Assembly (NCBI GenBank): GCA_022702705.1
Contig: CM040430.1
Location: 81,674,227 to 81,738,226 of the forward strand
Source: Papilionanthe hookeriana x Papilionanthe teres
Lineage: Eukaryota; Streptophyta; Magnoliopsida; Asparagales; Orchidaceae
DNA: 64,000 nucleotides
Direction of reading: 5' to 3'
Part shown: one piece after another, positions 1 through 12,784 of the stretch
How positions within the stretch are numbered: the stretch's first letter is position 1
How the letters are laid out: every line of letters starts with the position of its first letter
The notes under the pieces: generated by a model
Seen by the model: the letters and a program-made list of their open reading frames with translations, nothing else
Database searches by the model: none
What the model was told of the DNA's origin: nothing
Program-made: the position numbers and the translations under genes

Positions 1-1299
1 ATTTGGCCGATTTTGGAGGGTTGCTTGAATAAAATCTTGGGAAATCAGTTATGGTTGAATTTAAACTACATTGGAGCCAAATTTAGAGGGGGGAGAGTTT
101 AGAGTGTAGAGAGAGTTTAGAGAGAGTGTCTTTTCATTTTTTAGGAAATCTAGGTTTTGTGTGTTCTCTTCTAAGGAGTGTAGGAGATAAGGGAAAGTGA
201 GAGATTTATTCTTTCTTACTTATCTAAAGAGAGAAATGTGTGTTGTTGTGAAGAAAGAAGAGGAGTCAAAGGAATTCCTTGAGATTTGCTTGGGGAAGAG
301 TTTGAGATAAGTTGTCTTTTCTTTATTCTATTTTTATAACATTGTTTTTATATATAAAATCCATGTTTTGTCATCTTTTCCTAGTGAGTCTTGAGTAGAT
401 TTCTTTGTTTTCCTCATTTTCATGTGATGTGTTGATGTTGTGATATGGAAATGATGTGTCGATTTATTATGGAGAATTTGTGATGACCTTTTCACTTCGA
501 ACTTCATTTACTTTTTTATCTAGCCAATTAAATTGTTAAAACTTGTTGGGAAACATATTTTTCGAAAGGATTATGAGTTCCACAATAAAAGTGAAGATCA
601 CATTCAATGTCCGTGAATGAGAGAAGTAGTTCATGGGGATTGAGTGCAAATAAATAAGGAAATATATTTTGACGGGTGAGAATTGGAGATTTTAGAGTGA
701 CAGACTGAAATCCTCAATTTGGTCCTAATGTTTGGAAACTAAAGTGAGAGTTAGCCTTCAGGGGAACGGAAGTGGGAGCTCTGGAGTGAGAGCCAGTATT
801 CTCCCAGCCTAACCACGGATTTTGGGACTAAACTTAGGATTAGGGAACATTCTTTATACGCTTGGAAAAGGGTAAAGAATAGGAATGCTCCTATTTGGCA
901 CAATACATTTGCATCACTGATCTATGTCACAAGAATCATCATATTATAATTGGAGAGGAGGGAGACTCTTTCTTACAAATGAAACTTTGTTATAAATTTA
1001 GTCTTATGTTAGTTTAACTTGCTAGAAGTTTAGAATGTACTTTGGTAGAAATAGTAACTATAACTTTTGAATTAAAATTACTTGCAATTGTGTTGTGATT
1101 CAAGAGGTGATTTTTGTGCTACGCCATAAAATTTAAGCCTCTTTGTGGTATCGATATCCAGAACTCCACTAGAGCCCCGTATTACTTGAGCGATACATAT
1201 ACTTGCATTTAATTGTGTGACTCATTATAAAACTAAATTAATATATATATATATATATATATCTGAGTTCATAAATTTTGGCAAATTAAAAAAGTCGCA
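1..1299 (+). mobile_element. Athila-like LTR, 3' portion, cut by the window start
   Basis: The sequence aligns by eye with the downstream parts of the other LTRs here (10863-12778, 57724-59669, and the reverse strand of 49415-51209). Shared landmarks, in order, are a block on leftover phrases such as 'agattttagagtgacagactgaaat' in shortened form, the stretch 'agggtaaagaataggaatg' near 870, the 'ccactagagccccgtatt' block near 1170, and a run of AT dinucleotides at about 1242-1262. The left end lies outside the window. At about 1299 it abuts, head on, the reverse transcriptase lead-in of a - strand element, so its own internal region is missing. It is non-coding. Confidence 0.7.
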
Positions 1300-2430
1300 C
1301 CATCTAGCAATTTTAATATTTCTTTCTTACCCATTTCTTTCATTATCAGATTCAATCTCCTTTGACGATCAGCCTTAGGTTCATAATGTTCATCCAATAA
1401 AATTCTATGCATAAAGATTGGAGGACTGATTTCTTTGATATCAACTAATGTCCATCCAAAGGCTTTCTGGTATTTTCTCAAAGTTTCCAATAGCCTTTGC
1501 TCTTGTGATTCATTTAATTATGAGGATACCATAACAGATAATGTAGATAAGTCTCCTAAAAGGCCATATTTTAAATGCATTGGAAGTTTTTTTATTTCCA
1601 CTTCAGGTGGTTTATAATTGTTGGATCAAGCTTTATATTATTACTTTCTATAATATCCAATATTTCAAATCATTCCTGAACATAATCTAACCTTTCATTA
1701 CCCATTTCAATAGTCTTTTCTTATATTTCATCTTCATTTTCAGATTCAAGTTCTTCTTGATCTTGTTTCTTTTCAAAATTTTCCTTAAAATACTCATTAC
1801 TTAAATAATCACAATTTTACATTCTAAAGCATTCATCATCTTTTCCTTTTGCAAGATATTTCATATATTTTGATTCATTAAAAGTAACATTTTGATCATT
1901 GACTCTTATGGTTGATTCTCTTTTTTAGCATCTATCATAGATCTCCCAGCTTCAAGGAATGTTCTTCCAAGAATAATAGGAATTTACTTATCTTCTTCCA
2001 TATCTAAAACAATGAAATCCAAAAGGAAAATAAACTTATCAACCTCAACTAACACATCATCTAATACTCCCTTAGGATAAGTAATTGAACAATCAGCTAA
2101 CTGAAGAGTTACAATAGTTTAGAAATGTCTCCTAAACCCAACCTTCTAAAAATAGAAAGAGGCATAAGATTTACACTAACTCCAAAATCACATAAAGCTC
2201 TTCTGAAGAATCTTTCACCAATAACACAAGAAATAGTAAAAGTTTTAGGATCCTTAAGCTTTTTGGGAAGCTTTTTCTAAATAATTGTGCTACACTCATC
2301 ACTAAGTGCAACGGTCTCATTGTCAGTAAGCTTCCTTTTCTTGTTAAGTATATCCTTCATAATTTTTACATAACTTAGCATTTGCTTCAAGGCTTCAACA
2401 AATGGAATATTTATAGTTAGTTTCATAAGT
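1300..2430 (-). pseudogene. Ty3/gypsy (Athila-like) protease and pre-RT remnant
   Basis: Read on the - strand, about 2430-2330 carries the conserved lead-in to protease (KLTI..., MLSY, MKDIL). About 2270-1930 carries the aspartic protease: the catalytic block reads D-F-G-V-S instead of the usual D-L-G-A-S, and the later ILGR-type block is recognisable. About 1490-1300 carries the pre-RT segment ending QRRLNLIMKEM..KKEILKLLDG. This is the stretch that lies just before the RT domain in the + strand copy at 15460-15540. Several stops break the frame. RT proper, RNase H and integrase are absent because the sequence runs into an oppositely oriented LTR at about 1299. It is a dead remnant. Confidence 0.72.
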
Positions 2431-3770
2431 ATTTCCATAAATTTTGTAAATTATTTATCTCTATTTTGTTTTTTCAATCTTAGAGGAAATGGAGGTGGAG
2501 GTTTCTCTACAGTAATTTTCACTAGTTCCATAAGATACTCTATGTCTTGAAAAGTATCTTCGTTAGACTTTTTAATTTCCACCTCTTCTTTTTCAACTTC
2601 AATTTCTTATTGAACTTTTGTTTCAAATTCTCTTCCACTTATTCGTTGTATAGCCTTAATTTGCTCTTTATTCTGAAAGTATCTTCTTCCATAGACAATT
2701 TCTTCTCCTTAAATTATGAGTTGCTATTAAAACCTGGTGGGTAAGAATGTCTATAGTTACTATTACCCTGATTGTTTGCATTTCCCAATAGGTTCACCCC
2801 AATAGAGTTATTATTTTTCCAACTTAAGTTAGGGAGATTTTTCTAACTAGAATTATAATAATTAGAATAAGGATTACTAGGTCGATTGTTAATTGCATTC
2901 AAAGTTTCATATGACAATATTTAGGGATCTATCAATTATCCTAATGAATTTTCTTGAATCACTTGGGGTGTTTGAGAATAATTCATTCCAAATTGATCTG
3001 TCTTCCTTAATATTGCAGCAATTTGAGCAACCAAAATGGATATAACATCAGAATCATGAATACTAGATAATCTTTTAGGTTTTACCCTTTTAGCGAGCCC
3101 TTAAAAATTGTTAGTAGCCATTTCTTCTATTATCGAATAAGATTCATTGAATGGATTACACATCAATGATCCTCCAGCAGCAGCATCAATATTCAGTCTA
3201 AGAGATCCCACTAATCTATTATAAAATGTTTGAATTATTAACCAATCTAGTAATGCATGATGTAAACACTTCCTAAGAAGTTTCTTAAATCACACCTAAG
3301 ATTTGTATATGGATTGCCCTTCAAACTAACAAAATTATGTGATATCATTACTAAGCTTAGCAGTTTTGATGGTGGAAAGTATTTTGCTAAGAATTTCTGA
3401 GATAAATCTGCCCATGTTCTAATAGATCTAGGTGCTAATGAATTTAACCACATCTTAGCTTTTTCCCTTAACGTAAAACGAAAAGTCTATGTCTTACAGC
3501 ATATTCTGACACCCCATAATATTTAAATGTAGTGCACAGTTCTAGAAAACTAACAAGATGTAAATTAGGGTCTTTAGTTGGTGATCCCCCAAATTGTTTA
3601 TTTTGTACCATATGAATAATAACAGGTTTAACCTCAAATGAATTAGTAGCTACAACAAGGTTTTGTATACTCAAATGAATTTCATCTACTGTATACTCAA
3701 ATGAATTTCATCTCAAATGTCTTTCATGATGATCATTTTCAATCCTTTGATTATGTACGTTGTTCGCCAT
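2431..3770 (-). pseudogene. Ty3/gypsy (Athila-like) gag remnant
   Basis: The reading starts at a - strand ATG at 3770-3768 (MANN...). It holds the conserved capsid landmarks of the family: the QNKQFGG block near 3600, LVSFLELCTTFKY near 3550, MWLNSLAPRSIRTWADLSQK near 3440 and FLAKYFPPSK near 3390. It then runs through the low-complexity gag C-terminus to the protease lead-in. The same landmarks are seen in the copies at 13150-13520 and 60120-60480. Stops and frameshifts break it, and a 26-bp duplication sits near the start. Gag would form the capsid of the retroelement particle; this copy cannot make one. Confidence 0.72.
3665..3713. repeat. short tandem duplication in gag, period 26 bp
   Basis: A 23-base block beginning gtatactcaaatgaattt occurs at 3665-3687 and again, identical, at 3691-3713. 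It lies near the 5' end of the broken - strand gag. The gag copy at 59876 has no such duplication at the matching place. Confidence 0.85.
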
Positions 3771-5119
3771 TTCATTCAAATTTTTATATTTTTTTTTATT
3801 TTCTAATTTTTCTAATAGTATGTTATAACTCAATATATTAAGTTATTAAAACTTCAGATCCTAAACTACACATACACAAAAACAAATGCACAGAAATCTA
3901 CTCAAATACTCGTAAATTTAAGTTTTATAGTTCAAACAAGGTCTTTTAATTACTACCTTAATCTACCGTTATAGGTCGCTTTAATTTCTGTATGTTGTAA
4001 ATGTCTTTCAACACTACAACACAGAAGGCAACTAATTTGGGAAATATTAATTAGAAATCACAATCAATTCACTTCAGTATATTCAGCTATTGTGTTATTA
4101 TGATTATTAAATGGTGTTACTAGATCGCAAACGCAAGTATACACATCGCTCAAGTAATAAAGAGCTCTAATTAAGTCATAAGTATCGATCCTTCAGGGAG
4201 GAGATAAATTTGTGATAGCACAACACACAATGTTCAAACTAATAAAAGTTAAGTATAAAATACATGTAGATAATGTTTAATGTAACTAGAAATACTAAGT
4301 TTACTAAACTAATTTCTAAACTTTAAAGTGAAATTTTCTAAATCTAAACAAAGTTTTTGTAACCAGTGGTTCAAATTATAGAAGGTATTCTTCCCCCTTG
4401 CAATGAGATTATGGTTAGTAAATATATCAGATTGTTCAGAATTGTATTGTGCCAGATATGAGCATTCATATTCTTTACTTTCTCCCGAGAGCATAAAGAA
4501 CATTGGCTAATCCAAGGTTTGGTTCCTAAATCTGTGGTTAAGTTGGGAGGATACTGGCTTTAACTCTAGAGCTCCCACTTCCCTCTCACATGAGTGCTAA
4601 CATCTCACTTTAGCTTACAAACACTTGAACAAAATTAGGGATTTGAGCCTGTCACCCTAAAATCTCAAATTTTGTGCCTATCAAAGTATATTTCCCTATT
4701 TATTTGCACTCAACTACATTGACTACATTCTCATCGATGACATTGAACGTGATTTTCACTTTGTTTTTGAATTCATAGCCCTTTTAGATCATATGTTTCA
4801 CAACAACTTTCAACATTTCAATTAGCCAGATCGAAAACTAAATCAAGATCCAAGTTTAAATCATCACAATTTTTATCATTTATTTTGAAAAAATATTCTA
4901 ATTCATCTCAATATCATGTCTCATTGCAAGGAGAACGACAGGGAAATCTGCTTAGAATTCATGAGGAAATTAAAATAAAACATGAATTTATATATAAGAA
5001 TAAGTTCATACAACAAAAAAAAGTAATAAACACAACTTATCTAAAACTCTTCCCCAGGCAAATTCCTTGATGTTCCTTTGAATTTCTCTTTACAACAACA
5101 CTCAATTCTCTCTTAGAAA
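3771..5119 (-). mobile_element. Athila-like LTR fragment and leader, - strand
   Basis: Read on the - strand from 5119, this matches the LTR at 1-1260: the 'tgttgttgtgaagaa'-type block, the 'ggggaagagtttgagataagttgt'-type block in shortened form, and the 'ccactagagc/attacttgagcgat' block near 4170-4140. It therefore covers only the downstream half of an LTR. About 4100-3771 would be the leader before gag. I do not find a good tRNA-Asp-type primer site there, so the leader is degraded or rearranged. Confidence 0.6.
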
Positions 5120-5361
5120 GGTAATGAAGAAGAAATTTCACATTCAATCGTAGGTATGGTAGAAAAGAGCATGAGAAAATTCCTTAGCAAATTTTTCATC
5201 GATCCACTTGGTGGTGCTATACATAGTCACTTGACTATCTTGGAAACAAGTCAAACTACTGAATTGTAGTTTCAACTACCAATCCATATGCTCGTACTTG
5301 TGGAACAAAATTTCAAACTTTGTATGCAAAAGAGAAATCTCGCCTTCAATCTTCTCAAGTT
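5120..5361 (-). pseudogene. Tail-ORF (Athila ORF3-like) C-terminal remnant
   Basis: Read on the - strand, the conceptual translation matches the C-terminal part of the ORF at 54718-54371: a LEKI-E-GE block, a YEHM-W block, DSQVTMY and WIDEK..EFS. The match runs about 75 residues with one internal stop. It ends abruptly at 5361/5362, where the DNA switches to the TGTCGG element, so it marks an insertion or deletion junction. Function unknown; proteins of this type are encoded downstream of pol in Athila-like elements. Confidence 0.55.
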
Positions 5362-8300
5362 TGTCGGCGTTTGGGGTCGTGTCGGAGATTTTCTCGGTGT
5401 CGATGTCGTTTTGGAGTCGCCACTCTGTTTGTCTATAATATTGCCCTAATCTTCAATAATTCTCATTTCTTTAGATCCTATAAAAGGATCCTTAGATAAT
5501 AAGAAATTTGAAGAAAATAAGGGCTAATAATATAGAAAACAGTAGAAAGAGGGATGTCGATGATAATCCTTATAAGAAAAGATTCTAGAATGCCTTATCC
5601 AAGAAGTTCTTTATAAGTATGATATTTTGGTAGCCAGAAATTTAGATGGAATATCTATTCTGAGTCCTTTAAATCACCTATAGGAGCAAACTCATATAAT
5701 TAATTACATTTTAGACAATTATGATTGTCTAAGAAAACTTCTGATTAATGTTAATTGCTTGTTTCCTAAAAAGTTTTATGGAAGGAAATATCAATTTTCA
5801 ATCCTAAGGGTAATGTGTCATACTACCCTAAAAGTTTGATCTGGTTAATTTTTGTTTTTGTTTTGTTGTTTGTCGATTTTAATTGTTTTGTCAAAGTCAT
5901 TTATTATGTTATTTTTGTTTTGTTTTATTTTTATGTTTGTCATTTTAATGACATTTTTGTCATTTTTTTATGGCTATCCTAAATTTTTAGGTTTTGTGAC
6001 TATCCTAAAAGTTTTAGATTTCATTTTGTCTTGGTTTTGTCATTTTAATGCTATTTGTTTTTGTTTTGTTTTGTTGATGTCATTTATCCTATCTTCGAAA
6101 TGTCATCCTGCAAAATAGAGTTAGCACACCCTATAGCATGCAAAGGAAATCTAAAATGAAAACAATGTCGTTGTTTAGTTTTAATCGTCCTACAAAATAG
6201 AGTTAGCACACCCAATAATATGCAAAGAAAATCTAAAACAAAAATTTATTTTCATCCTACAAAGGAAAATAATGTCAGATAATGTCAATTTTATTTCTTA
6301 AATCTATTATTTTATTTGGTTACATTTTTGGATAACCCAGTCAAGATGTCACTAGCTCTATCGTCTCAGGGTCATCAAGGGCCTTAATCTACTTTGTCCA
6401 AAAGGAGTTTAAACAAGAACCAGAAGATTTCTGTCAGCAACTAGGATTGCATCATCCAAGAAATCTTCATAGACTAAGAACACTGGGGTTCAAGTTTCAT
6501 TCGGTGATGCTTGTTCATTAAGGTTCCTAGGATGGAAAATTTTAGGTTGTTTATGATTTTTTAACATTTTTATGTCATTTTTTTCAATTATCTTAGATTC
6601 ATTGTCATTTGAATCTAATGATTAGCTTTTAGATTCGATGTCTTCTAAAAAAATTTTTGATTCAAGTTTTAAAAGTTTAGATTCAATGTCATTTGAATCT
6701 AAAGTTTAGGAATTTTAGATTGATTATCAATTAAATCTAAAAATCATTTTTAATGTTATTTGATTTTAAAGATTTAGATTTAATGTTATTATGACATTTG
6801 GACACTAGATTCAATGTCCTTTGAATCTAATGATTTTGATTAAGTCCAAATCTAACATAAGTTAGACTTTAGAATTTTAGATTCGATGTCCTTTGAATCT
6901 AAAAGAAATGTTAAGTTTAATTGTGTTAGACTCAGGTAAAATATAACATAAGTTAGATTTTTAGATTTCTAAATTTAATGTCATTTGAATCTAGAGGAAG
7001 TGTTAAGTCTAATATGGATTAGACTTAGATAAGTTTAACATGATTTAAACTTTATTTTTAGATTCAATGTCATTTAAATATAAAAATATGTTAAGTCAAA
7101 TATGTATTAGACTTAATTAAAATTTTTTGATAATTAGATTCAATGTCGCTTGAATCTAATATCTTTGATTTCATCTTTAAAGTAGTTGGAACTTTAATTA
7201 AGAAATTTTGACTCAAATTGATTATAATTCAAAATTTTGATTTTAGGTCGAACAAGTTGGAAATGTTGAGTTAATCTTAAGTTCATATGTGTTTGAATTT
7301 AAGTTAGATTCATTGTAGATTGAATCGAAAGTTAACTTGAGTTCATGTCTAAAGTTAACTTGAGTTCATGTCTGTTTGAACTTAAGTTAGAAGTGTTGAG
7401 TTAGATTCAATGTAGATTGACTCCAAAGTTGAGTTAACTTGAGTTCATGCCTGTTTGAACTTAAGTTAGAAATGTATATTGAATCTAAAGTTAGGTTAAC
7501 TTGGGTTCATGTCTGTTTGAACTTAAGTTATAAGTGTTAGTTACAATATGGATTAAAATTAAGGTCTAATTTAACTTGGGTTCAGTTTAGGTTGAACCTA
7601 AGTTAGATATATTGAGTTAGGTTGAATGTGGGTTGAACCTAAGTTCTAAGTTAACTTGTGTTCTGTTTAGGTTGAACAAAAGTTAGATATATTGAGTTAG
7701 GTTCAATGTGGGTTGAACCTAAGGTCTAAGTTAACTTGGATTCAGTTTAGGATAAACCTAAGTTAGACATGTTGAGTTAGGTTTAATGTGGGTTGAACCT
7801 AAGGTCTAAGTTAGATATATTGAGTTAGGTTCAATGTAGGCTGAACCTAAGGTCTAAGTTAACTTCGCTTCATTTTAGGTTGACACTAAGTTAGATATAT
7901 TAAGTTAGGCTCAATGTGGGTTGAACCTAAAGTCTAAGTTAACTTGGGTTCACTTTAGGTTGAACACATGTTAGATATATTGAGTTAGATTTAATGTAGG
8001 TTGAACCTAAGGTTTGAATTAAGTCTAGTTAAAATAGACTTAATTAAGGTTTAAGTCTTATTTAAGTAATACTCAAAGGTTAATTAAATCTAATTAGATT
8101 AGACTTAATTAGAATTAAAGATCGTTCAAGTCTTTTTAAAGTAAAACTTAAGGTTAAACTAAGTCTAATCTAAGTTAGATTTAACCAGAATTTGAGGTTA
8201 TTTAAGCCTAATTTAAGTAAGGCTTAAATGTTAATTAAGTCTAATAAGTTAGACTCAATTAAAGTATAAATTTGATTAAACCATAGTTGATTAAGGTTTA

Positions 8301-10862
8301 ATAATTGAATTAGGTCTGCTGAGTTAGACCTAATTGGAGTTTAAGTTTGATTAAACCTTAGTTAGTTCATGTTTAATATTTTAATTAAGTATAATGTGTT
8401 ATACTTAATTAGGGTTTAAGATTGATTAAATTTTAGTTGGTTAAGGTTTAATAGTTTAATTAGGTCTAATGTGAGTTGATTAAACCTTAGTTGGTTAAGG
8501 TTTAATAGTTTAATTAAGTCTAATGTCTTAGACATAATTATGGTTTAGGATTGATTAAACCTCAGTTGGTTAATGTTTAATAGTTTAATCAGACTTAAAT
8601 GAGGTTTAATCTGATTAGTTTAGGATTAATTAAACCTAATTTGGGTAAGGTTTATTTGATTAATTAAACTTAATTAGTGTTAAATCTAATTGAATTAGGT
8701 TTATTTAAACTTAATTTGGGTAAGCTTTAATTGATTAATTAGACTTAATTAGGGTTAAGTCTAATTGGTTTAAAGGTTAATTAAAAGTAATTTGGGTAAG
8801 GTTTAATTGATTAATTAAACTTAATTATGGTTAAGACTAATTAGTTTAAAGGTTAATTAAACCTAATTTGGGTAAGGTATAATTGATTAATTAGACTTAA
8901 TTAGGGTTAAGTCTAATTGGTTTAAGGTTAATTAAACCTTATTTGGGAAAGGTTTAATTAAGTCTAATTCAATTAAAACAGTAATTTAATTAGGTCTAAT
9001 GAATTAGACCTGATTAGGGCTTGATTTTGTATTAAACCTGATTTAGTTAAGGTTCAAGAGGTTTAATTAAGCCTAATGATGTCCTAAGTTTAATTAAATT
9101 TTGATTTTGTATTAAACCTAATTTAGTTAAGGTTTAATGGGTTTAATTAAGCTTAATGATGTCTTAAGCTTAATTAAAATTTGATTTTGAATTAAACCTA
9201 ATTTAGTTAAGGTTTAATGGGTTTAATTAAGCCTAATGATGTTTTAAGCTTAATTAAAGTTTGATTTTGTATTAAACCTAATTTAGTTAAGGTTTAATGG
9301 GTTCAATTTAGCCTAATGATGTCTTAAGATTAATTTAGTTAAGGTTTAATGGCTTTAATTAAGCCTAATGATGACTTAAGCTTAATTAAAATTTGATTTT
9401 GTATTAAACCTAATTTAGTTAAGATTTAATGGGTTTAATTAAGCCTAATGACATCTTAAGCTTAAATAAAATTTGATTTTGTATTAAACCTAATTTAGTT
9501 AAGGTTTAATAAGTTTTATTAAGCCTAATGATGTCTTAAGCTTAATTAAATTTTGATTTATCCTAAGCCTAATGTAATGAAGGCTAAAGGAGAATTAACT
9601 AGACTTAACGTATGGTTAAACCTAATTAGATTTTAATTTTATCTTTAATCATAATTTAATTAAGGATTAATTAAGATAAATAGGTTTAATGTTGGATTAA
9701 TCCTAATTAATTTTTAATTTGAGTCCACTGAGTGTTTGAACTCAATCTTAACACATGGTGGCATGAGTTACATAAAGAGTAAAAAAATAATTTAGGTTTT
9801 TTTTTATAATTTAAAATTTTAAAATTTTAACCCTAATAAGAAAACGTCATTTTAAATTTTCAAAAGGTTAGAGTATATCATTTTAGGGTTTAGATTTGTC
9901 CCCCTAAATTTTTAACTAATTTCTAATTTAATTTTCCTTTTTTTCTTATTTTTGGAATTATTGTTAAAAATAATTGTCCAATCTCACGAAAATTAGGAAA
10001 TGTTATCCTAGAAATTTTTGCTAGCCTTGGAAAAATTAGAGATTGTTCCTAAGGATCTAAAGATTAATCCCTCAAATTTTCATATTTTCCTGACTTATAA
10101 TTATTTTTTAATAATGAAACTACTCTAAATAGTATTTAATTAATTAAAAATCGAATATAAATAAAAAATTCAAAATTTCAATTCCACATTATTCTCCTCA
10201 CTGCCTTGAGTTCAAAGATATTTTTGTTTTATTTTTGTGATTTTTGTGTGCAAAGATATGTATTTTTGATTGAATTAAGGTTAATCTGGTTTAAATTAAA
10301 CTTTATCCAATCAAAAAATATCTAAGGGTGTCGCGTGTCCTCGGACAGTCGAAATGTGGATGATGTGTTGCAGGAACCCGAACAGCAGAGATAGCGGGAT
10401 TTAATCTTAGTTGTCCATTTCCAAAACACGGGAATGGACTGCAGGGGTTCATCGTCTTCATCTGCTTTGATCCCGCAGACCTTCCATGATCTAGGAACAA
10501 ATTCTCCCTTGATTCTTGATGAAATCGAGTGAAATTTGTTTAGATACGATCTATGTGAGATGACGAACCCATCCATATGGTGATGTATGGGTTTTGAAAT
10601 GGTTTACTTCACAATTTATCGAATCTGAACGCCATTAGAATGTAAAATCCATACCTTGGCCTCAGTCTTTGCAAGCTCAAATTGGTTGGCTCTAAAGCTT
10701 CATCATGACCTCAAATAACTTTCCCCTAACTCAATTTGGAGTTAAATCAGGTCCAGGTATGAGATCCTCCTCAAGGTGGCTCGGTTTAAGGGAAGAAAGT
10801 CAATAGCTTGGTTAGAGCCTATGGGGATGGACAATTTTGATTGGGCTCATCATCGTAGGTCT
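5362..10862 (+). mobile_element. TGTCGG-family large element, single arm, truncated
   Basis: It starts TGTCGGCG at 5362 inside a retroelement tail ORF. It shares an ordered set of landmarks with the giant inverted repeat at 16527-28917. These are a 'cctata.g.gcaa..c' block followed by 'taattaca.tta' near 5680, a 'cacattattctcctc' block with 'tttttgttttatttttgtgat' near 10190-10250, and a GC-richer tail with 'gacgaacccatccatat' near 10560. In place of the AATTT-rich arm interior it carries an 80-bp tandem array. It ends where the next LTR begins at 10863, and no matching inverted arm is present. It is non-coding throughout. The superfamily is uncertain: its 'gtcgccac' phrase reminds me of the very long LTRs of Tat/Ogre elements, but this is from memory and weak. 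Confidence 0.6.
6590..9740. repeat. Drifting tandem array, period about 80 bp
   Basis: A continuous run of related units, each built from short inverted words such as 'ttagattcaatg..atttgaatctaa' or 'aaacctaatttagttaaggttt'. The spacing is regular. 'attgagttag' and its variant 'gttgagttag' recur at 7611, 7691 and 7771; 'cctaatgatg' and close variants recur at 9072, 9152, 9232 and 9312, then at 9363, 9443 and 9523. The 80-bp step is kept, but the wording changes in blocks along the array (about 6590-7250, 7260-7560, 7560-8030, 8030-8640, 8640-8960 and 8980-9560). This fits local unit-by-unit amplification. Confidence 0.8.
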
Positions 10863-12418
10863 TGATCTACCTAAAAAATATCCATTTTTTGCCTTATTTA
10901 TGATTCAATTCTTAAAGATATTATGCTTTAATGAAAGTTATTTTTATGTTTGTGGATGTAGATGATTAAAAAGAGTCCAAAAAAGAAAAATAAGGAAAAA
11001 GGAGCAAAAAAGAGCAAAAATGGAGCTTGTGGAGAAAAAATATTGGAATTATTGGCCTGGCGCCTAGGCTCCAGAATCCGGCGCCTAAGCGCCAGTTCGA
11101 TACAGACGCTGTCAAGATTTTTGGATGACTTTGGGCAGTTATTTTGACGGTGTTAAGCTGTTATTGGATCTTCTAGAAGACCGGAAGTTACTCCTAATAT
11201 ATAGGACATGTGATACAATGTACTTGGACACAAGGAAATGGTCCGGATCGCGAAGGGGTGCGATCCAAAGTAAAGAGGTGTGAAAGACCTTGTCATGGAG
11301 TCCGGTGCATAGGCGCTAGATCCCAGCGCCTAGGCGCGACAATTACCTTCTAGAAGATACATTGAATTTGGATGAATTTTGAAGAGGTGCCTTAAGCAAC
11401 CCCTGGTCAAATTCAGAGTTCTATAAATAGGAGCCCATTCTACAGAAAAAATCACACCAACCCCCCTTCTTAGTACACATACCCATTTTAGCATCTTCTC
11501 TCCCCTCTTTAGTTTTATTTAGTCTCTTCCATACTTAGGATGCCACTTTACTTTGTATCTAGTGAGTTTATTTTGAGTATTTATTGTGTGTTGTTGTTGT
11601 TGGAGTCTTTCATCATTGCTTTGGAGTCAGTAGAAGTCAGCGAATCACTTGAAGGAACACTTCAGATAAGTATTTGTACTTTGGTTCAAAGTTTTATAAA
11701 TATGTTTTGTTGTGTTATTTTAATGTGTTCTGAGTAGTTAGTTATATTTCTCCTTTCATCTATGAAAAGATTATAATTTAATTAAATTTTGTAGGAGAAT
11801 TAAATTTAAAATATTTTAAAATATTGTGATGATATTAATACTTGATCTTAGTTTACTTTTTAAATTGACCATTTAAATTGTTAAAACCTGTTAAAGAATT
11901 TTGAGACCTATCCGGAGATAAATTCTTAACTAGTAGATATCACATGAATCCTTAGGTAATCGCAGGCTATACGCAGATTATTTAAGGTGAAGTGCAAATA
12001 AATAGGAAGATATTTTTAATTGGGTGTAAAATTAATTAGTTTTTAGAGTGATAGACTAAATTCTACTAATTTGGTTTATAGAAAGGTAACGGGTCACTGG
12101 TAGGGATGACCATAGTCACCCTTGGACATCTAGTAGTGTGAGCCTATATTAACCCATTCTACTAATAAAACATCCTTAGCCGATCTATAGATTAGTCAAT
12201 GTTCATTGCACCTGGATCAAAGGGTAAAGAATAGGAATGCTTCTATTTCGCACAATACCATAATTTAAATTCCCTACAAATTATTCTATAAATCTTGGAT
12301 TAGTTGAAAAGGAGAAATTCATTTTTTATACTTACATTGAATTTTAATTACTGCTTACTTTACTTTATTACTGCTTACTGCTTACTTGCTTTTTGTAAAA
12401 ATTGTTAGTAAATTAAAT

Positions 12419-12464
<46 letters not shown>

Positions 12465-12778
12465 AGAAAAGTATATATAAATTGCATTTAATTTGAAAAT
12501 TCCAAAATATTTCTTACATTTCTTACTTTTTATAAATCCACTATCCCCGAGAGATCGATAACCAGGGACTCCACTAGAGCCTCGTATTACTTGAACGATA
12601 CATATACTTGAGTTTAAAATTGTGATTTTTACAATAATTATTATAAAATTTAAATATAAATTAATAAAAGAAAACCTCGCACATCAAGTTTTTGAAGCCA
12701 TTTGCCAAGAATTAAATATTCTAAAAAGTGGTATCAAATTCTTGTATTTTAAAGCATATATAAAGTCGCACCACATCA
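10863..12778 (+). mobile_element. 5' LTR of Athila-like element
   Basis: It starts TGATCTACCTAAAA, like the LTR start at 51209 on the - strand (TGATCCACCTTAAAA), and ends ...CATCA just before the primer site. Length is about 1.9 kb. A TATA box with CTATAAATAGGAG lies at 11421-11433. GGCGCC-rich palindromes lie at about 11057-11095 and 11300-11340. A (TA)n run is at 12424-12461. The last 92 bp are duplicated: LTR end plus primer-like sequence occurs at 12681-12706 and again at 12773-12800, so the exact 3' boundary could be 12686 or 12778. Confidence 0.75.
11422..11430 (+). promoter_or_regulatory. TATA box of the LTR promoter
   Basis: TATAAATAG, placed about 560 bp into the LTR. The oppositely oriented LTR at 49415-51209 has the same box at a matching distance from its start (50680-50671). 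The conserved position in two copies supports a real polymerase II promoter at the U3/R boundary. Confidence 0.65.
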
Positions 12779-12784
12779 AGTTTT

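Noticed and set aside
6590..9740. Possible CRISPR-like array because of regular spacing
   Set aside because: The repeats and the 'spacers' both drift, the unit is about 80 bp without constant direct repeats, and the context is a plant transposable element.
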